Source of the DNA: Lamellibrachia satsuma
Taxonomy: Eukaryota > Annelida > Polychaeta > Sabellida > Siboglinidae
Direction: 5' to 3'
Length of the DNA stretch: 64,000 nucleotides
Assembly (NCBI GenBank): GCA_033239005.1
Contig: BSQZ01000078.1
Location: 2,594,542-2,658,541, forward strand
Below, piece by piece: positions 12,401 to 22,539 of this stretch. The translations under genes were made by a program, and so were the position numbers. Under the pieces are notes generated by a model. It made no database searches. It saw only the letters and a program-made list of their open reading frames with translations, and was not told the origin of the DNA. How positions within the stretch are numbered: position 1 is the first letter of the stretch; every line of letters starts with the position of its first letter.

Positions 12401-14000
12401 TGAAGTGTTGTAAGTTCACGATCAGGTGTTGGAAAGTTTGCAGGTCTTGGAAATATATGACCGAGTGTTTGAATGTTTGCAGGTGTTGGAGGTACATGAC
12501 CAGTTGGAGCAGCCTCGCCGTGAGATGTCGGACCACACAGAGTTGGATGACAGAGAGCGAGCCATTGTCAAAGAAATGTGTAATGTGAGTTACCATTTTG
12601 TCACTCAATAGGACCACCTGAAATTTTACAAGATTGCCACCAAAGGCAGCAACCTCCAGATGGTTTATGGACAGCAAAAGCTATTGGCTTATGAAGAGTC
12701 TTACTTTTCCGTTTTTGTGTCTACCACCATTGTCATCTGCATTAGATGCCATCACTTCTTAATTTATCTTTTAAATAAACACTTGTATCTCATCAAAACA
12801 ATGATACTTCTTGAAATTAAGTGTTCCCCATTTGAACATATTTTTGTGTATCATCAAAGCAAAACTGTGATGTTTTAAACACTTTGTTTCTCACCCAAAC
12901 AAAGTGTTAACCTCTTAGATGAAACGAGGCCGCTTTAAAAATAATTTTTCTTACAAATAAGGCAACATTCCTTAAATAATCCAGTCACGGACGTTGCAAA
13001 ATTGCGAATTTGCTAATGAGGCTGCATGATTCACTAGTAAATAAACAATTCAACAATTATTTTATGAAGGGACAGACGTTAAACCTCTTAGCTGGAGTAC
13101 AAGTGAATGACATCACTGGCTCTTTAACCAATGACTCACGTCTTTCAGCAGAACATTTGCAGACTGCCAGTGCTATCACATTTCTAATAGCCATAAGTGC
13201 TCTCTGACAATAACACGGATGTCAGGTGAAACAGCACTGGACACCAGAGATGCCTTTTAGTTTTCCAAATTGCTGCCATTACAACATTTATTCAGCTCCT
13301 TGAACAAATGTCCCAGTGATGTTTCGTTACCCACCACATTGAACATGAATTAACATACCTTGTGTGTGAAATACATGAAATTGACATTCCTATCTCTCCC
13401 AAACCTGACACCCCTCAAACTCTACCCACACTGGTGACTGGCAACCCTGTTTCCCTTATATTAGAACTCATGCAGTGTGTTGATATGTCCTAATTACAGG
13501 TTCACAACTTGAGACCTAGCTTCCCCACACATACAGCATATTGGGTCAGTTCCTGCGTGGTTGTGGCAGTTTGAAAATGTGTGTGTGGGTGTACTTTAAT
13601 CACCAGGTGTCACTACCACTAACAACATTTGCTGATGATTTTCCATGTACCCCTTAACTTAAAATTCACAGCTGTTTCAGTTGACTTCTTTGTTATCTGT
13701 TTTCACCGCAGTTTTTCTTTCGATTTTAGAAGGTCACGTTTCTAAAAGTGGAAAAAGTTATGTAATGGTAAACATTAAACTGTTGGTTGGTAACATAACC
13801 TAGAGGACAGGGAAACAAATCACACAAACCGTTTCTTGCCAGTTCTTAAAACATGTTCCGCTCAGAGCCTATTGTACTACACTTTGCCACGGTGTATCTT
13901 TGCCGTATCTTTGCTATTCTGTATTCTTCCCTGTTTCTCCCTGTAGGTGGTTTGGAGAAAGCTGGGTAATGTTGTGCCAGGATACAAGCCTGACTTGTGA
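3..14000 (+). CDS. CCDC85: CCDC85 family coiled-coil protein, seven exons, 5' end outside the window
   Basis: Vertebrate CCDC85 proteins (A, B/DIPA, C) are coiled-coil adaptors linked to adherens junctions and, for CCDC85B, to transcriptional repression; that role is family knowledge. Exons 3-409, 644-801, 7663-7751, 7925-8020, 10325-10456, 12483-12584 and 13947-14000 join in phase into 345 residues plus a TGA stop. Residues about 10-135 are a charged coiled coil containing RDLCCFLDDER (66-76) and QEELVKENFELKELC, the family signature. A Ser-rich stretch with DQGDGSSSSS follows, then YVRQLEDRITHLE, and finally AMK-VLEVHDQL and ERAIVKEMCNVVWRKLG, which are the conserved C-terminal blocks of the family. 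The reading frame is open from base 3, so the start codon is probably upstream. Splice phases are consistent at every junction. The family call is firm. Which vertebrate paralogue it matches cannot be said, and a single pre-duplication gene is likely. Confidence 0.93.
644..801 (+). CDS. CCDC85: CCDC85 exon: acidic/serine-rich linker
   Basis: The acceptor tgctgtcag precedes 644 and the donor G|gtaggc follows 801. The first base completes the split Arg codon from the previous exon. The exon encodes a hydrophilic linker with DQGDGSSSSSPV, equivalent to the DLGDGSSS stretch of vertebrate CCDC85B. It ends one base into a codon. Confidence 0.9.
6853..7310. mobile_element. hAT-type MITE with 8-bp target-site duplication in CCDC85 intron 2
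   Basis: A 458-bp segment starts CAGGCCTGGGTTCGATTCC and ends with the imperfect inverted match CCCAGGTCTG. It is flanked on both sides by the exact 8-bp direct repeat ACTAATAC (6845-6852 and 7311-7318). An 8-bp duplication and CAG...CTG ends are typical of hAT transposons. The interior is a degenerate run of GATTCC / AACTCC hexamers on both strands, with no transposase frame. It is therefore a non-autonomous element. Confidence 0.85.
7663..7751 (+). CDS. CCDC85: CCDC85 exon: YVRQLEDRI coiled-coil block
   Basis: The acceptor is ttgtcttcag ending at 7662 and the donor is CAG|gtgaga. This acceptor keeps the phase (G|GT) with the exon ending at 801. An apparent upstream acceptor near 7609 would run into a stop in the required frame. 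The exon encodes EPTLQYVRQLEDRITHLEQE, the second conserved helix of the family. Confidence 0.9.
7925..8020 (+). CDS. CCDC85: CCDC85 exon: basic linker
   Basis: An acceptor tgtttcag precedes it and a strong donor gtgagt follows. It is exactly 32 codons in phase 0, so it could be skipped without a frameshift. It encodes a basic Pro/Arg-rich linker (RVDRGHPREPRKFF) with no family motif I recognise. Support comes from the splice sites, the phase and an open frame between two firm exons. Confidence 0.75.
8425..8876 (+). mobile_element. Diverged older copy of the 450-bp TIR element
   Basis: This stretch aligns by eye with the elements at 8883-9302, 22540-22990 and 24635-25085. Shared landmarks are CATTGGTGGCCATGTTAAC, AAGAAAACGTGACCATCAA and CCTACATTCGTGTG, in the same order but with many substitutions. 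It lies directly head-to-tail with the next copy, so the locus holds a tandem pair of this family inside a CCDC85 intron. Confidence 0.65.
8883..9302 (+). mobile_element. 450-bp TIR element, copy with CTTCAG duplication
   Basis: The ends are imperfect inverted repeats: GGGTCAGACCACA at the left, and the complement of AGGTAAGACCACAGTTGA at the right. The hexamer CTTCAG is repeated directly at 8877-8882 and 9303-9308, so it is a likely target-site duplication. The interior matches the two copies at 22.5 and 24.6 kb, and a short open frame starting MHCFTANSFYKQTCE occurs in each merely because the repeat is shared. No transposase is encoded, which suggests a non-autonomous DNA element. Confidence 0.75.
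9480..9781 (+). mobile_element. Short interspersed element ending ATCCTAGATACTCCACTG
   Basis: It starts at a G-run before GCATTGGGGCATGG and ends at GAAATCCTAGATACTCCACTG. The same landmarks occur at 20833-20927 in the same orientation and at 34757-34922 inverted, including AACTAATGGGTGACTAA and ATCCTAGATACGCCACTG. The sharp shared ends suggest a small non-autonomous DNA transposon, class unknown. In this copy one 39-bp internal segment has been amplified (9546-9729). Confidence 0.6.
9546..9729. repeat. 39-bp tandem repeat, about 4.7 copies
   Basis: The unit begins TAGCATGGTAAACTAATGGG and restarts at 9546, 9585, 9624, 9663 and 9702. Copies differ by only one or two bases, so the expansion is recent. 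It lies in the CCDC85 intron between the exons ending at 8020 and starting at 10325. Confidence 0.95.
9930..10190 (+). mobile_element. SINE-like repeat with tRNA-like head
   Basis: The segment at 9937-9990 resembles an RNA polymerase III promoter: TGGCTCTGTGGTCAG (box A-like), then GGGATTCAAAT (box B-like). The body, including TTGCTGTTG and TGGCTGAATGCTTCC, is shared with 20420-20690. Two dispersed copies with a tRNA-like 5' end suggest a tRNA-derived SINE. The box B match is imperfect and the ends are not clean. Confidence 0.5.
10325..10456 (+). CDS. CCDC85: CCDC85 exon: linker ending in AMK
   Basis: The acceptor is atacttcag and the donor AAG|gtaaca. The exon is 44 codons in phase 0 and ends IACAMK, which pairs with VLEVHDQL at the start of the next exon to restore the family's AMKVLEVH motif. 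The 84-bp minisatellite begins within about 20 bp of the donor. Confidence 0.9.
10473..12328. repeat. 84-bp minisatellite, 22 copies, filling a CCDC85 intron
   Basis: CAGTGCTGTTAG recurs 22 times at 84- or 85-bp spacing from 10488 to 12258. Copies are nearly identical, with a few alternating variants (TCTACTGG versus TCTATCTGG; GTGGCC versus GTGGTC). An 84-bp unit is 28 codons without a stop in one frame, so a spurious 310-codon open frame spans 11471-12403. There is no splice, start context or conservation to support a protein. Confidence 0.97.
12389..12482 (+). repeat. 39-bp tandem duplication of a splice acceptor and exon start
   Basis: Units at 12405-12443 and 12444-12482, plus a partial unit before them, each combine a copy of the first 20 bases of the following exon (VLEVHDQ-like, here VLEIYDR) with the last 19 intron bases ending TTTGCAG. 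The unit at 12444 is stop-free in the coding frame. The unit at 12405 has TAA as its third codon and no AG just before it. The gene therefore has two candidate acceptors 39 bases, or 13 codons, apart. Confidence 0.85.
12483..12584 (+). CDS. CCDC85: CCDC85 exon: VLEVHDQL block
   Basis: The acceptor atgtttgcag ends at 12482 and the donor AAT|gtgagt follows 12584; the exon is 34 codons in phase 0. It encodes VLEVHDQLEQ and DDRERAIVKEMCN, both family signatures. The acceptor and the first 20 exon bases are tandemly duplicated just upstream, giving a second in-frame AG at 12442-12443. Confidence 0.93.
13947..14000 (+). CDS. CCDC85: CCDC85 terminal coding exon
   Basis: The acceptor tctccctgtag precedes 13947. 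The exon encodes VVWRKLGNVVPGYKPDL and then TGA at 13998-14000. VVWRKLG directly after EMCN is the conserved C-terminus of CCDC85 proteins. No strong AATAAA signal was singled out in the AT-rich 3' flank, so the end of the mRNA is unknown. Confidence 0.92.
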   Translation: MVWRKLGNVVPGYKPDL

Positions 14001-15469
14001 TGACTGTCTAGTTCCGAGGGCATCTGTCACACACACATAGTGCCTTCTGCAACAAATGTCTGCAGACCAGTTCCAAGGATAGGTATTTGTTAGTTCTGTA
14101 AAAGTCTGTATACACAGTATACGCTCTATGCAGACTGCAGCATAGGATAGGAATAAGTATCACATTGTGGTGTCTGAGTAAGATACTGATGAACATGTAA
14201 TTTTATTATATTATCTTTGATATAGAAATCTGACTTTACAGATAGTATCTCGTCTGAAAAAAAATACCAAGTATGTATGCATCCTGAGAAAACTAAAATA
14301 TTCATTTTGGTAGACTAGATACTGATTTTATAATTAAAAACCTGATGGTGTTCCAGTGTCTTAAAAACTCATAGCATTCCAAATTTGATTTGTTGTCTTT
14401 ATTAATGGCTAAAGACAATAGAGTTGGCAATGGCTGATGGCTTTAATAATGTCCAGGTGACATTTTTATTCTAGAGAGTACTGTCAAATGTAAGACAAAA
14501 CGTTCTGGCATGTTTTGGCATGTCAAATGTAAGACGAAACTTTCTGGCATGGGAGAGCTTGCATGTTTAGCCATTCTTCTTACTGTATCTTCCATGAAAT
14601 TCAACTTGAGTGGTTGATTATGGCAACAAGATAACATTTGCAATAACTCATTGCTTGGTAATGTTATGGTTGTCTCTGTGGCTATGGGGTTTGTACCACT
14701 GTGCCCTAAAACTGTGTACCAGAATATGTTGTTGCACATTAATGTGTATATAGTAGCTACATTGATTGCTAGATGTTGCTAGTATTTGTAACTTGCTGGA
14801 AAAGACTAGTTGATTACTTTTTGGTAGTTGTAATCCTTAGTCTGTTTTTCAGACAAATCGCTGTGTATAATAATTAATTTTGTTATATAATTTATGTCTT
14901 TGTGCCTTTTATAGTTCACAAGTAAACAAGTTTTAAGCATAAGCAGTGATATGCGGCACGTGATGTGCGCAGGTGTTTTCATTAAGTAATATATAAGGAA
15001 TGCACAACATGTTTTCTTTGAGTACGTCCACGTGGTTACATTACATAAGGCATCGCCACTGGCAGTTGTTGACATGAAAATGCTTTTTAGTGACAATGGA
15101 ATGCCAAGGTTTAGTGATTCTTACACATACATCTTGTTCTGGTTCAGTTGTGAAAGTTATTTAAGTAAACTATTGTCAGTTCATCTGTAACTGGTTATAG
15201 ATAACAATCAGTATTGATATTTCCTTTTTATACATGACTATTATGTAAATGCGCACATCTAGAGATATTTGTGTATTTGGTACAGTTTTTTGGTAATGTT
15301 ATAAGGTGTTTTGTGAGCAAACAAATAATATGATAAGATAACATTGCACACTATGTATTGGCAGAGAAACGCTACGCAAGAGTTTTTGTTTTACATAATG
15401 TACATAAGTGTATTTGTACTGTACAGTATACATTTGCATATAGAGTTAGGCACATTGTTTTAATGTAGG

Positions 15470-15860
15470 GTGATTAAAGGATCATTCTATCATCATGTGG
15501 TTGAGGCCATGGAACATACCAATTGTTGATCATATTCATTTATGTCAGGGTATGAACAGATCATGGGCCATATAATGTATAGAACATATCAGTTAAGGAT
15601 CATTGTCCTTGATGTTAGGGGATGAGAAGCTTATTCTACTATCACAGGGAGAGACCATAGAATGTATAGAACATATCAGTTGAGGATTGTTGTCATTAAT
15701 GTTAGGAGATTGGCACTTAATGTCAAGGTGATGAAAGTCATTCTAGTGTCATGGGAAGAGACCGTAAAACATATCAGTTGAGGATCATTGTCCTTAATGT
15801 TGGGAGATTGTCCTTAATGTTGGGGTGGTGAAAGAGTCATTTTAGTATCATTGGGTAATG
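15470..15860. repeat. Degenerate tandem repeat, about 95 bp unit
   Basis: Phrases such as AACATATCAGTTGAGGAT, TTGTCCTTAATGTTGG and GATGAAAG with TCATTCTA recur about four times in the same order. Units differ by substitutions and indels, so this is an old tandem array downstream of CCDC85. Confidence 0.75.
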
Positions 15861-16521
15861 AAATAGTTTGTATATAATTGTTCAGTGAAGTAGTCGTAAA
15901 AGGAAACTGTTCCATTAGAACATTAGTTCTGACAAGATGTTAAGTTGCAGATTAAATAAGGAATGTTAAAATAGCTTAGATTTACTGCAGGTTAGAAATT
16001 ATGTCTTCTACATTTTGATACAGCTGTACATTGACTACAGTTGATTTTACAATGGCTTATGTTATAATAATGAAATTTAGTCGAGCTCTCTTGGTGCATA
16101 ACAATGTATGCTTAAATGTTTGTGAAGATATAACTTTGAATAGCCTATTTTGTTATGCTTTCCTAATATGGATAACACGCATTATTACTGAGTAGTTAAC
16201 ATATTTTGTATGTTAGTTTCATATTGTGCAGTACTGTTATTGACCAGTTGTAAATGTAATGTGAATGTTTATAGTATAATTCCATGTTCCTAGGTATATT
16301 GACATATCATATTAGCTGTATTATTGTATACAATTTGTTACATGCATAAAACAACACGAGTAAATATTTTAAATGAAGCATCAATAATTTCATACATTTT
16401 ACACAAATTGTGTTTAAGTGTTGATAATTGCCTACTACTAATGATAATGAGAAAGCATACCAATTAGATTTACATTCTAGACAGGGTAGCATTTATTTAG
16501 ATTTGTCATCAGAAGATTTGA

Positions 16522-16580
16522 ACATGTTACATAGCGTTGTTACAGTTTGTACATGTTACATAGCGTTGTTACAGTTTGTA
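16522..16580. repeat. Perfect 29-bp direct duplication
   Basis: The 29-bp block beginning ACATGTTACATAGCGTTGTT occurs twice back to back (16522-16550, 16551-16579). It has no apparent function. Confidence 0.9.
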
Positions 16581-17180
16581 CAGGGTTATCAATGATGGAC
16601 TTATTTATTAAATAGACTTTGTATATACAGAGTGAATGTGTCTGTGTGTATACAGGCTTACATGCAGCATTGCATACTCTGGGTTGCATGAGGTAATTCT
16701 GTATAATTTTGTAGTAAATGAAGTATATTATACTAGTCATGTTTTCTTTCATACTTACAAAGTTATCTGTAATGGATTTTATTCATATATGTCCAAGTTA
16801 AATTAAACTGGTCCTGGTAACTAGAATGTTCGGTTGTAGGAAAGTAAGTAATATGAAAAGTAATGGATAAAAAATAACACTTTATTTTGCTTATGATTTA
16901 TGTTTTATAAACATTATAGAAGTACTTATTGTGTGTTTTGAAAGTTATGTAATACAGTATGCATTATATTTATAAAAAAAATTATTGAAGAAATAATTTA
17001 TCATCTGCTCCACCCAGTGATTTGTAGTATAATGTGTTCAATTTAAAATGATTAATTAACAGACTGGCGTCTAACCGCAAGGTTTACCAACTGCATCAGC
17101 CCCATAGTGACATCATGATGATCAGGTTGATGTTGGGGTTTACTGATGTTGACTTCTCTGGTATGATCCCAGTGGTGTGT

Positions 17181-17540
17181 GGACAAAAGCCCCAGACATA
17201 AGCCCCTCGGACAAAAGCCCCTCAATCTAAGTACTGATTACAAAATGCATTACTGTTATTTTGTATGTGCGTGCGTGCGTGCGTGCGTGTGATTGCTACT
17301 TGACTAATACAGTACTATGTTTACATTTACTGTAGGAAATCAAGTAGTATGTTTGTTTTCCTACGATAAATGTAAACATAGAATATATATATATATATAT
17401 ATATATATTATACAAAATAGCAGTAATACATTTTGTAATCAGCACTTTGTAAGTACCTAGATTGAGGGACTTTTGTCCGAGGTGCCTATGTCCAGAGGGG
17501 GCTTTTGTACGAGGTGCTTTTATCCGAGGGGCTTTTGTCC
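17181..17540. mobile_element. Foldback MITE with long inverted arms
   Basis: The left end GGACAAAAGCCCC and right end GGGGCTTTTGTCC are inverted copies. The inversion continues inward through the CCCCTCAATCTA, TGATTACAAAATGCATTA and ATTTTGTAT blocks, so each arm exceeds 100 bp. The centre holds a GTGC-type microsatellite, a second short inverted pair (TATGTTTACATTTA / TAAATGTAAACATA) and a 28-bp AT run. No protein is encoded. This is typical of foldback or MITE elements. Confidence 0.8.
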
Positions 17541-20380
17541 CGGATTCAATCCCAATGGCTTCCTAGATGGAGGTTATCAAGAATACCAAGAGTGTACAAA
17601 AGGTCGGCCACTTGAAAGAACAAGCTGTATTTCAATTTATTTTAAAATGCATTTCTTAATGCTAAATGTGTTACTTTCTTTTCGTGATTTTTTTCCTGTT
17701 ACTTTCTTTCCTAGCAAAAACTTACTTGTTGTCCGTCCCTTTGTTCCTGTTACTTTCTTTCCGTTTACCAAATGTTCACACCAGATAAACATAAAGGTTA
17801 CAGGCCTGCACTGGTACTGATAAATTTACATGTGTATCATTTGGGGAAATAGCTAATGACCCAATTTTAGTAATTGTTTTACTACTTTTGTCATCATTAT
17901 ATCTATACTTATTAAATAGTTATCACTTCACTAAACTTTGCCAGTAATGGCTATATTTCACAGACAGAATGCATGTTTTCCACAAAGTTATAGACAAGCA
18001 AATGTCACCACATACATTATATACAGCAAGGTGAATTTAGTCTAAGTGTTTCTTTAAGTTAGCCTAATTATAATTAACTTAATTATAGATCTGTATGCGT
18101 TGAATACCCATGGGTAAAACCCAATAGCTGATTAAATTCTCATCTTTTAACTTAATGATACATCCTCATATAAATATATTCGTTCAAAATCAAATTTATT
18201 GGTGAAACTCATCTCTCACCCGAAATAATAAAATACAATGTTAATGTCAGAAAAACATTGTTACGTTTGTCTGGATGTTTTTAGCAAAATGAGCATTATT
18301 TAGAAAATGTATCTCAGGATAGGCATCTTTATATGGACAGTACCTAAAGTAATTGATAAGCTAGAAATCAACAAAATCAATCATCAGTAGAGATGTCTGC
18401 TGAACATTCAGATAGTTGTGTTTTTGTTAGCCACGAGCTGGTGCACAAACATAACTTCACAACCAATAAAAACTACAGGTGACATCTTAGAAAATTCTTT
18501 TGAAATTATACCACCTTCTAGAAATGCCTAGCTTTTAACGAAGGCTTACATATTACAAGTGACATGTCTAGAGAACATGGGAAATACCATGGATACTGAA
18601 AACACAAAAGTAAGCCCTTTCCAAAGGAATTTGCAGCAGGACTTGTTTGTCTGAGAGAGGAAGTTGGTAAAAAGTTGTGCAGTTACCGATGGAAACCTGA
18701 GCAGACTATCACGTCTTCTAACATCTGGCTGTTGGATCTACTGATTTTATCTTGCAATGTTTTGTGTGGTTTTTGCCTGAGGCAGATAAGAATTAGGCTA
18801 CAGTCTGGGCCTGAGACGTAGACACTGCCTCTTCTGTTGCTATATGATAGCATCCTGTCACTGCGAGTCACTTCACACCTTGTTGAGGCGTTGTCGGTTT
18901 CTTCCCAAAAGGTCTTATTGAAATGCTAATGTCTTGGTGGCGTGTGATTTATAGCATCACCTGAGTGTACTTAAAATTGTGCTGAGTTGACAATGTTGTT
19001 AGAATTGAAATCACTTGGTATAGCACCATCAAAGAAACAACTGACTTTAACTTTATCTAAACTTGCTTTGCTAACTCCATTCCCTATTTTCAAGTGCAAA
19101 GGTAAGGCACGGCAGTGCCACCCAAGTCTCTCTGAAATCATGTACAGCTGTAACTGTTCATTTACTTAAATTTGTTCATCTATTATTTACCCTGACCTTT
19201 ATTTATCCAAGCCCTTATTTATTTGCCCTTTATTTATTATTTACCCTAGCCTTTATTTATTATTTACCTTACCTACAATAAAGTACTTAGCAATTTAACA
19301 CAGGTCCTTGGTTAGTTTTTATACACTTTCTGTATGTACATCTGAATAAAGTGATATTCTCTGTTATATAATTTAAACAATTTGGGTGCATTGTTATTAC
19401 ATAAATCCCTTCTGTTGACAAACTTGTAAGGTGAATCCTCACATCAAATAGACAGTTTGGCTGCATTTATATAAATATATTGTAATTCATTAGGGGCTAA
19501 TAACACATCGAACCCTGAAATAGCATTATAATATCTGCAATAGTAAACATGGAGTATCTAAGCACAACACCCTTACTCTTACCCGTAGAAAATCACAGTT
19601 AACTGGCACAAGTTAGGAAAACTACCCGAAATGGTGCATTCTCTGACACTTTTATTCATTTCCTGCCTTTGTACTGAATACTAAAAACTATTAAAAAGCA
19701 ACATCTAATTATTATGTGACAAATAGAAAAGTGTCATCACATATAAAATGATATAGATAGACTAAACATAGTTGGGTCAACAGTATGATAGGTCGTATAA
19801 ATATTATTAATTTCAAAGATTAATAAAATGCATAGGATGTTTAGTAAAATAAAGTGTGTCAGGACTGGATTTATTATCATCATTGGCAGACATTCATGAG
19901 TCAGAGATAACAGTAAAAAACATGAGTTAATCTTTAGAGTAGCACTAAGCCAAGAGTAAGACATTGAACGAACATGCATGTTATTATCCTGCATCAATCA
20001 TACGCACTGACATACATAGCGAGTTGTATGGTTAGAAATCTCTGTATAGGTTTGAAAGCCGACATGGGTAGCTGCATATTTTGTATAGAAAATTCACCCC
20101 CCGAAGGTCGCTTGCTGCTTACGTAACACTTCGCCTGCTGTCTTCATCATGGATTGTTGAAGAACACGAGCATAAACTTCAATAAACTGCACAAATGGTA
20201 TTTTTATGTGTTGTAAATCAAAAACAAATATAGCTGAAAAGACCACCTTCTCTGCCGCCACGCTTCACTGCACAGGTGTTTTGTTTGAAAGCACCAGGCA
20301 CGATACGTAGACCCTGATGCTAGCCCACGTACTAGCCAATTTAACTCTCAACACCAGTTAACCTGCTTTTAGGGGGTTCT
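17541..20380. other. Intergenic, AT-rich, no gene seen
   Basis: No conserved reading frame is visible. A short array of TTTATTTATTATTTACCCT-like units lies at 19180-19275. The rest appears unique. Confidence 0.55.
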
Positions 20381-20419
20381 GTTTTGGTATCACACCACGG
20401 GGCTGAAACAGCAATTCCT

Positions 20420-20690
20420 TAAGTCCTGAGCTGGTGGGGTGGCATAGCCCACACTCAATTGGTTGAAAAGTTGTCTTGCTGTTGTCCTAGTTAACTAAGC
20501 GGTATAAATAAGTACATACTTGGCTAATGGGGCTATGGACATTGATGGACTCATGTGAACACGTAGCTTTCATACAATAATTGCAACATGGCTGAATGCT
20601 TCCAAGAGAAGTTGATTAAATATTGGAATGAAAGGTCTATCCGTGGGTGAAATGTAAAGCATCTAAATTTATCCCATGGGACAAGATAGG
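20420..20690 (+). mobile_element. Second SINE-like copy
   Basis: It shares GTCTTGCTGTTGT, then AATTGCAA-ATGGCTGAATGCTTCC and GGGTGAAATGTAAAG with 9930-10190, in the same order. The tRNA-like head is more degraded here. It ends near the next dispersed element at 20833. Confidence 0.5.
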
Positions 20691-20832
20691 TGCTATCTTT
20701 ACTGTTGTAATTCAGAACTATGACAAATATTATTATGTGCATGATGCTGAACAATATTTCTCAAAGTGTGTAGAACGTGTTAACGGCGACAGGTCACTAA
20801 TTATTTTCCCATTGTTGCGTTGGATTATTTAC

Positions 20833-20927
20833 GGGGCCAATGGGCCATGCCCCTGTTTGGCTTATATTTTTGACTTTTTTCATAATAATAAATGCCCCCC
20901 TTTGCGAGATCCTAGATACGCCACTGC
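20833..20927 (+). mobile_element. Short interspersed element, small copy
   Basis: It carries TTTGGCTTATATTTTTGA and ends GAGATCCTAGATACGCCACTG, matching the termini of 9480-9781 and the inverted copy at 34757-34922. It is internally deleted. Confidence 0.55.
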
Positions 20928-21646
20928 TTTGGTCACAATGTTAATGTTTTTGATACTGTTCACAAATACATATTTTGTTCTTCTAAAAATCAACTATGTA
21001 AATCTTTCGTCGATCTGATGAAAAAATTAATTCATAAAATGTTGTCATTTCTTCTCCAAAAATCAACATAAGATGCTCCCATCAAATGGTATCCTAAACA
21101 ACCACATCATGTCTTCATGAACAAGGGATCCTACAGTCACTGACACTTGTAATGCATATGTTGCCCACCACCCAGTAGAAATGTTAATCTGCGTACACAA
21201 TAAGTAATCCTAAATATGGTCATATTCCTGTCCAGTAATAAATTACTGGGATGCCAAAATGATGTAGCATCTCAAAATCAACAGCACTTCAGTTGTATGT
21301 CGTGAAACGGGAAGTGAAATAGTGATCTTTCCCCAAACTGATTCACTGCATATGTTTGTCTGTCTTGGGGGTAGTCGCAACATCTGGCCAGCTGCACCCC
21401 TCCAGCTATCCCCCTATAGTTACCCATCACATTTTACAACAGGACACCCTTCAAAATGTCCCGTCTGGCCACATTCTAAATAGTATCATGTTAGTATGCC
21501 ATGTGGTAAAACAAGCAATATTATTGGATAAAAATAAATAAATGATTCCGGAATGACACAGACTGATACCACCAGGGTTCTGGAGGAAGGGGCGAAAAAA
21601 GACAGCGCACTAACAAGGCCCAGGGGGCAGGACAAACATCCAATAA

Positions 21647-21726
21647 AAGGGAGGGAGGGAGGGAGGGAGGGAGGGAGGGAGGGAGGGAGGGAGGGAGGGA
21701 GGGGGGGAGGGGGGAGGGAGGGAGGG
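21647..21726. repeat. GGGA microsatellite
   Basis: About 80 bp of (GGGA)n on the plus strand, degenerating to G-runs at its 3' end. It is purine-only, and could form quadruplex or triplex DNA in principle. Confidence 0.95.
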
Positions 21727-22539
21727 ACTTTCATGACAGTACATATAACTATTATTGTGTTCGTAATAAATTAAATCTCCCATTCAAAATTGATGGAAAC
21801 ACCCCTTACAGAATCAAAGTTTTAAATGTTGCTTCTAAGGAAGAAAGTAATGTTAAAGCTAATTTTCTCATCATTCTTAAAACTATTTTGTAGTTTGGGG
21901 AAATATTTTCATAATCTTAGGGGCAGCTGCCTTTCATCAAGACAGTCAAGGCCATAGCCAAGGCATAAAGTAGGGGGCAAACAAATTGAAATATTTCAGT
22001 AAGACAAAATGGTGAAATTTAGGGGACACACCTGCCCCTCCAGCCTCAATGTTGACCACATGTGTTTGACCACAAGTGTGTAATCTGTGTGAACAGCTGC
22101 GATTATGGACATACCCTGGGGCTAGGTTTAACTGGGTCTCGATCAAGGACATCATTATAATAAATAATTATAATAATACAGCTGTACACGGTTATTTCAC
22201 AGCGCAGACTCCCGTACAGATCAATGTTCTTTACAATATAATATAATAATAAATAAATATAAATGCACACAATGTCAAGCAAGACTTCACACAAGACTTC
22301 ACACAAGTATAGTCGTTATCATAAGTCATTACAGTTTGTAATACAGGATATAATCTTAGGCAAATGTGCTGTCATCAGACACATTAGTCAAGGTTTTGCG
22401 ATTATCACAACATGGATATTTTAATTATGTGAAACACCCAACTACCTCAATATCAGTTAACCAATAATATACGTTCCTTTTAATAACATGAGTCAGCCAA
22501 ACTAGTTGAAAAATAAGGAGTTTCGCATGCAGCCTATAG

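Larger units (their letters stand above)
14001..17180. other. CCDC85 3' flank, AT-rich, no gene seen
   Basis: This probably contains the 3' untranslated region and then intergenic DNA. Besides the repeats at 15470-15860 and 16522-16580, I see only low-complexity AT-rich sequence, and no reading frame with a recognisable domain. Confidence 0.6.

Noticed and set aside
11471..12403. 310-codon repeat protein
   Set aside because: It is the translation of the 84-bp minisatellite in a CCDC85 intron; its length follows from the unit being a multiple of three.
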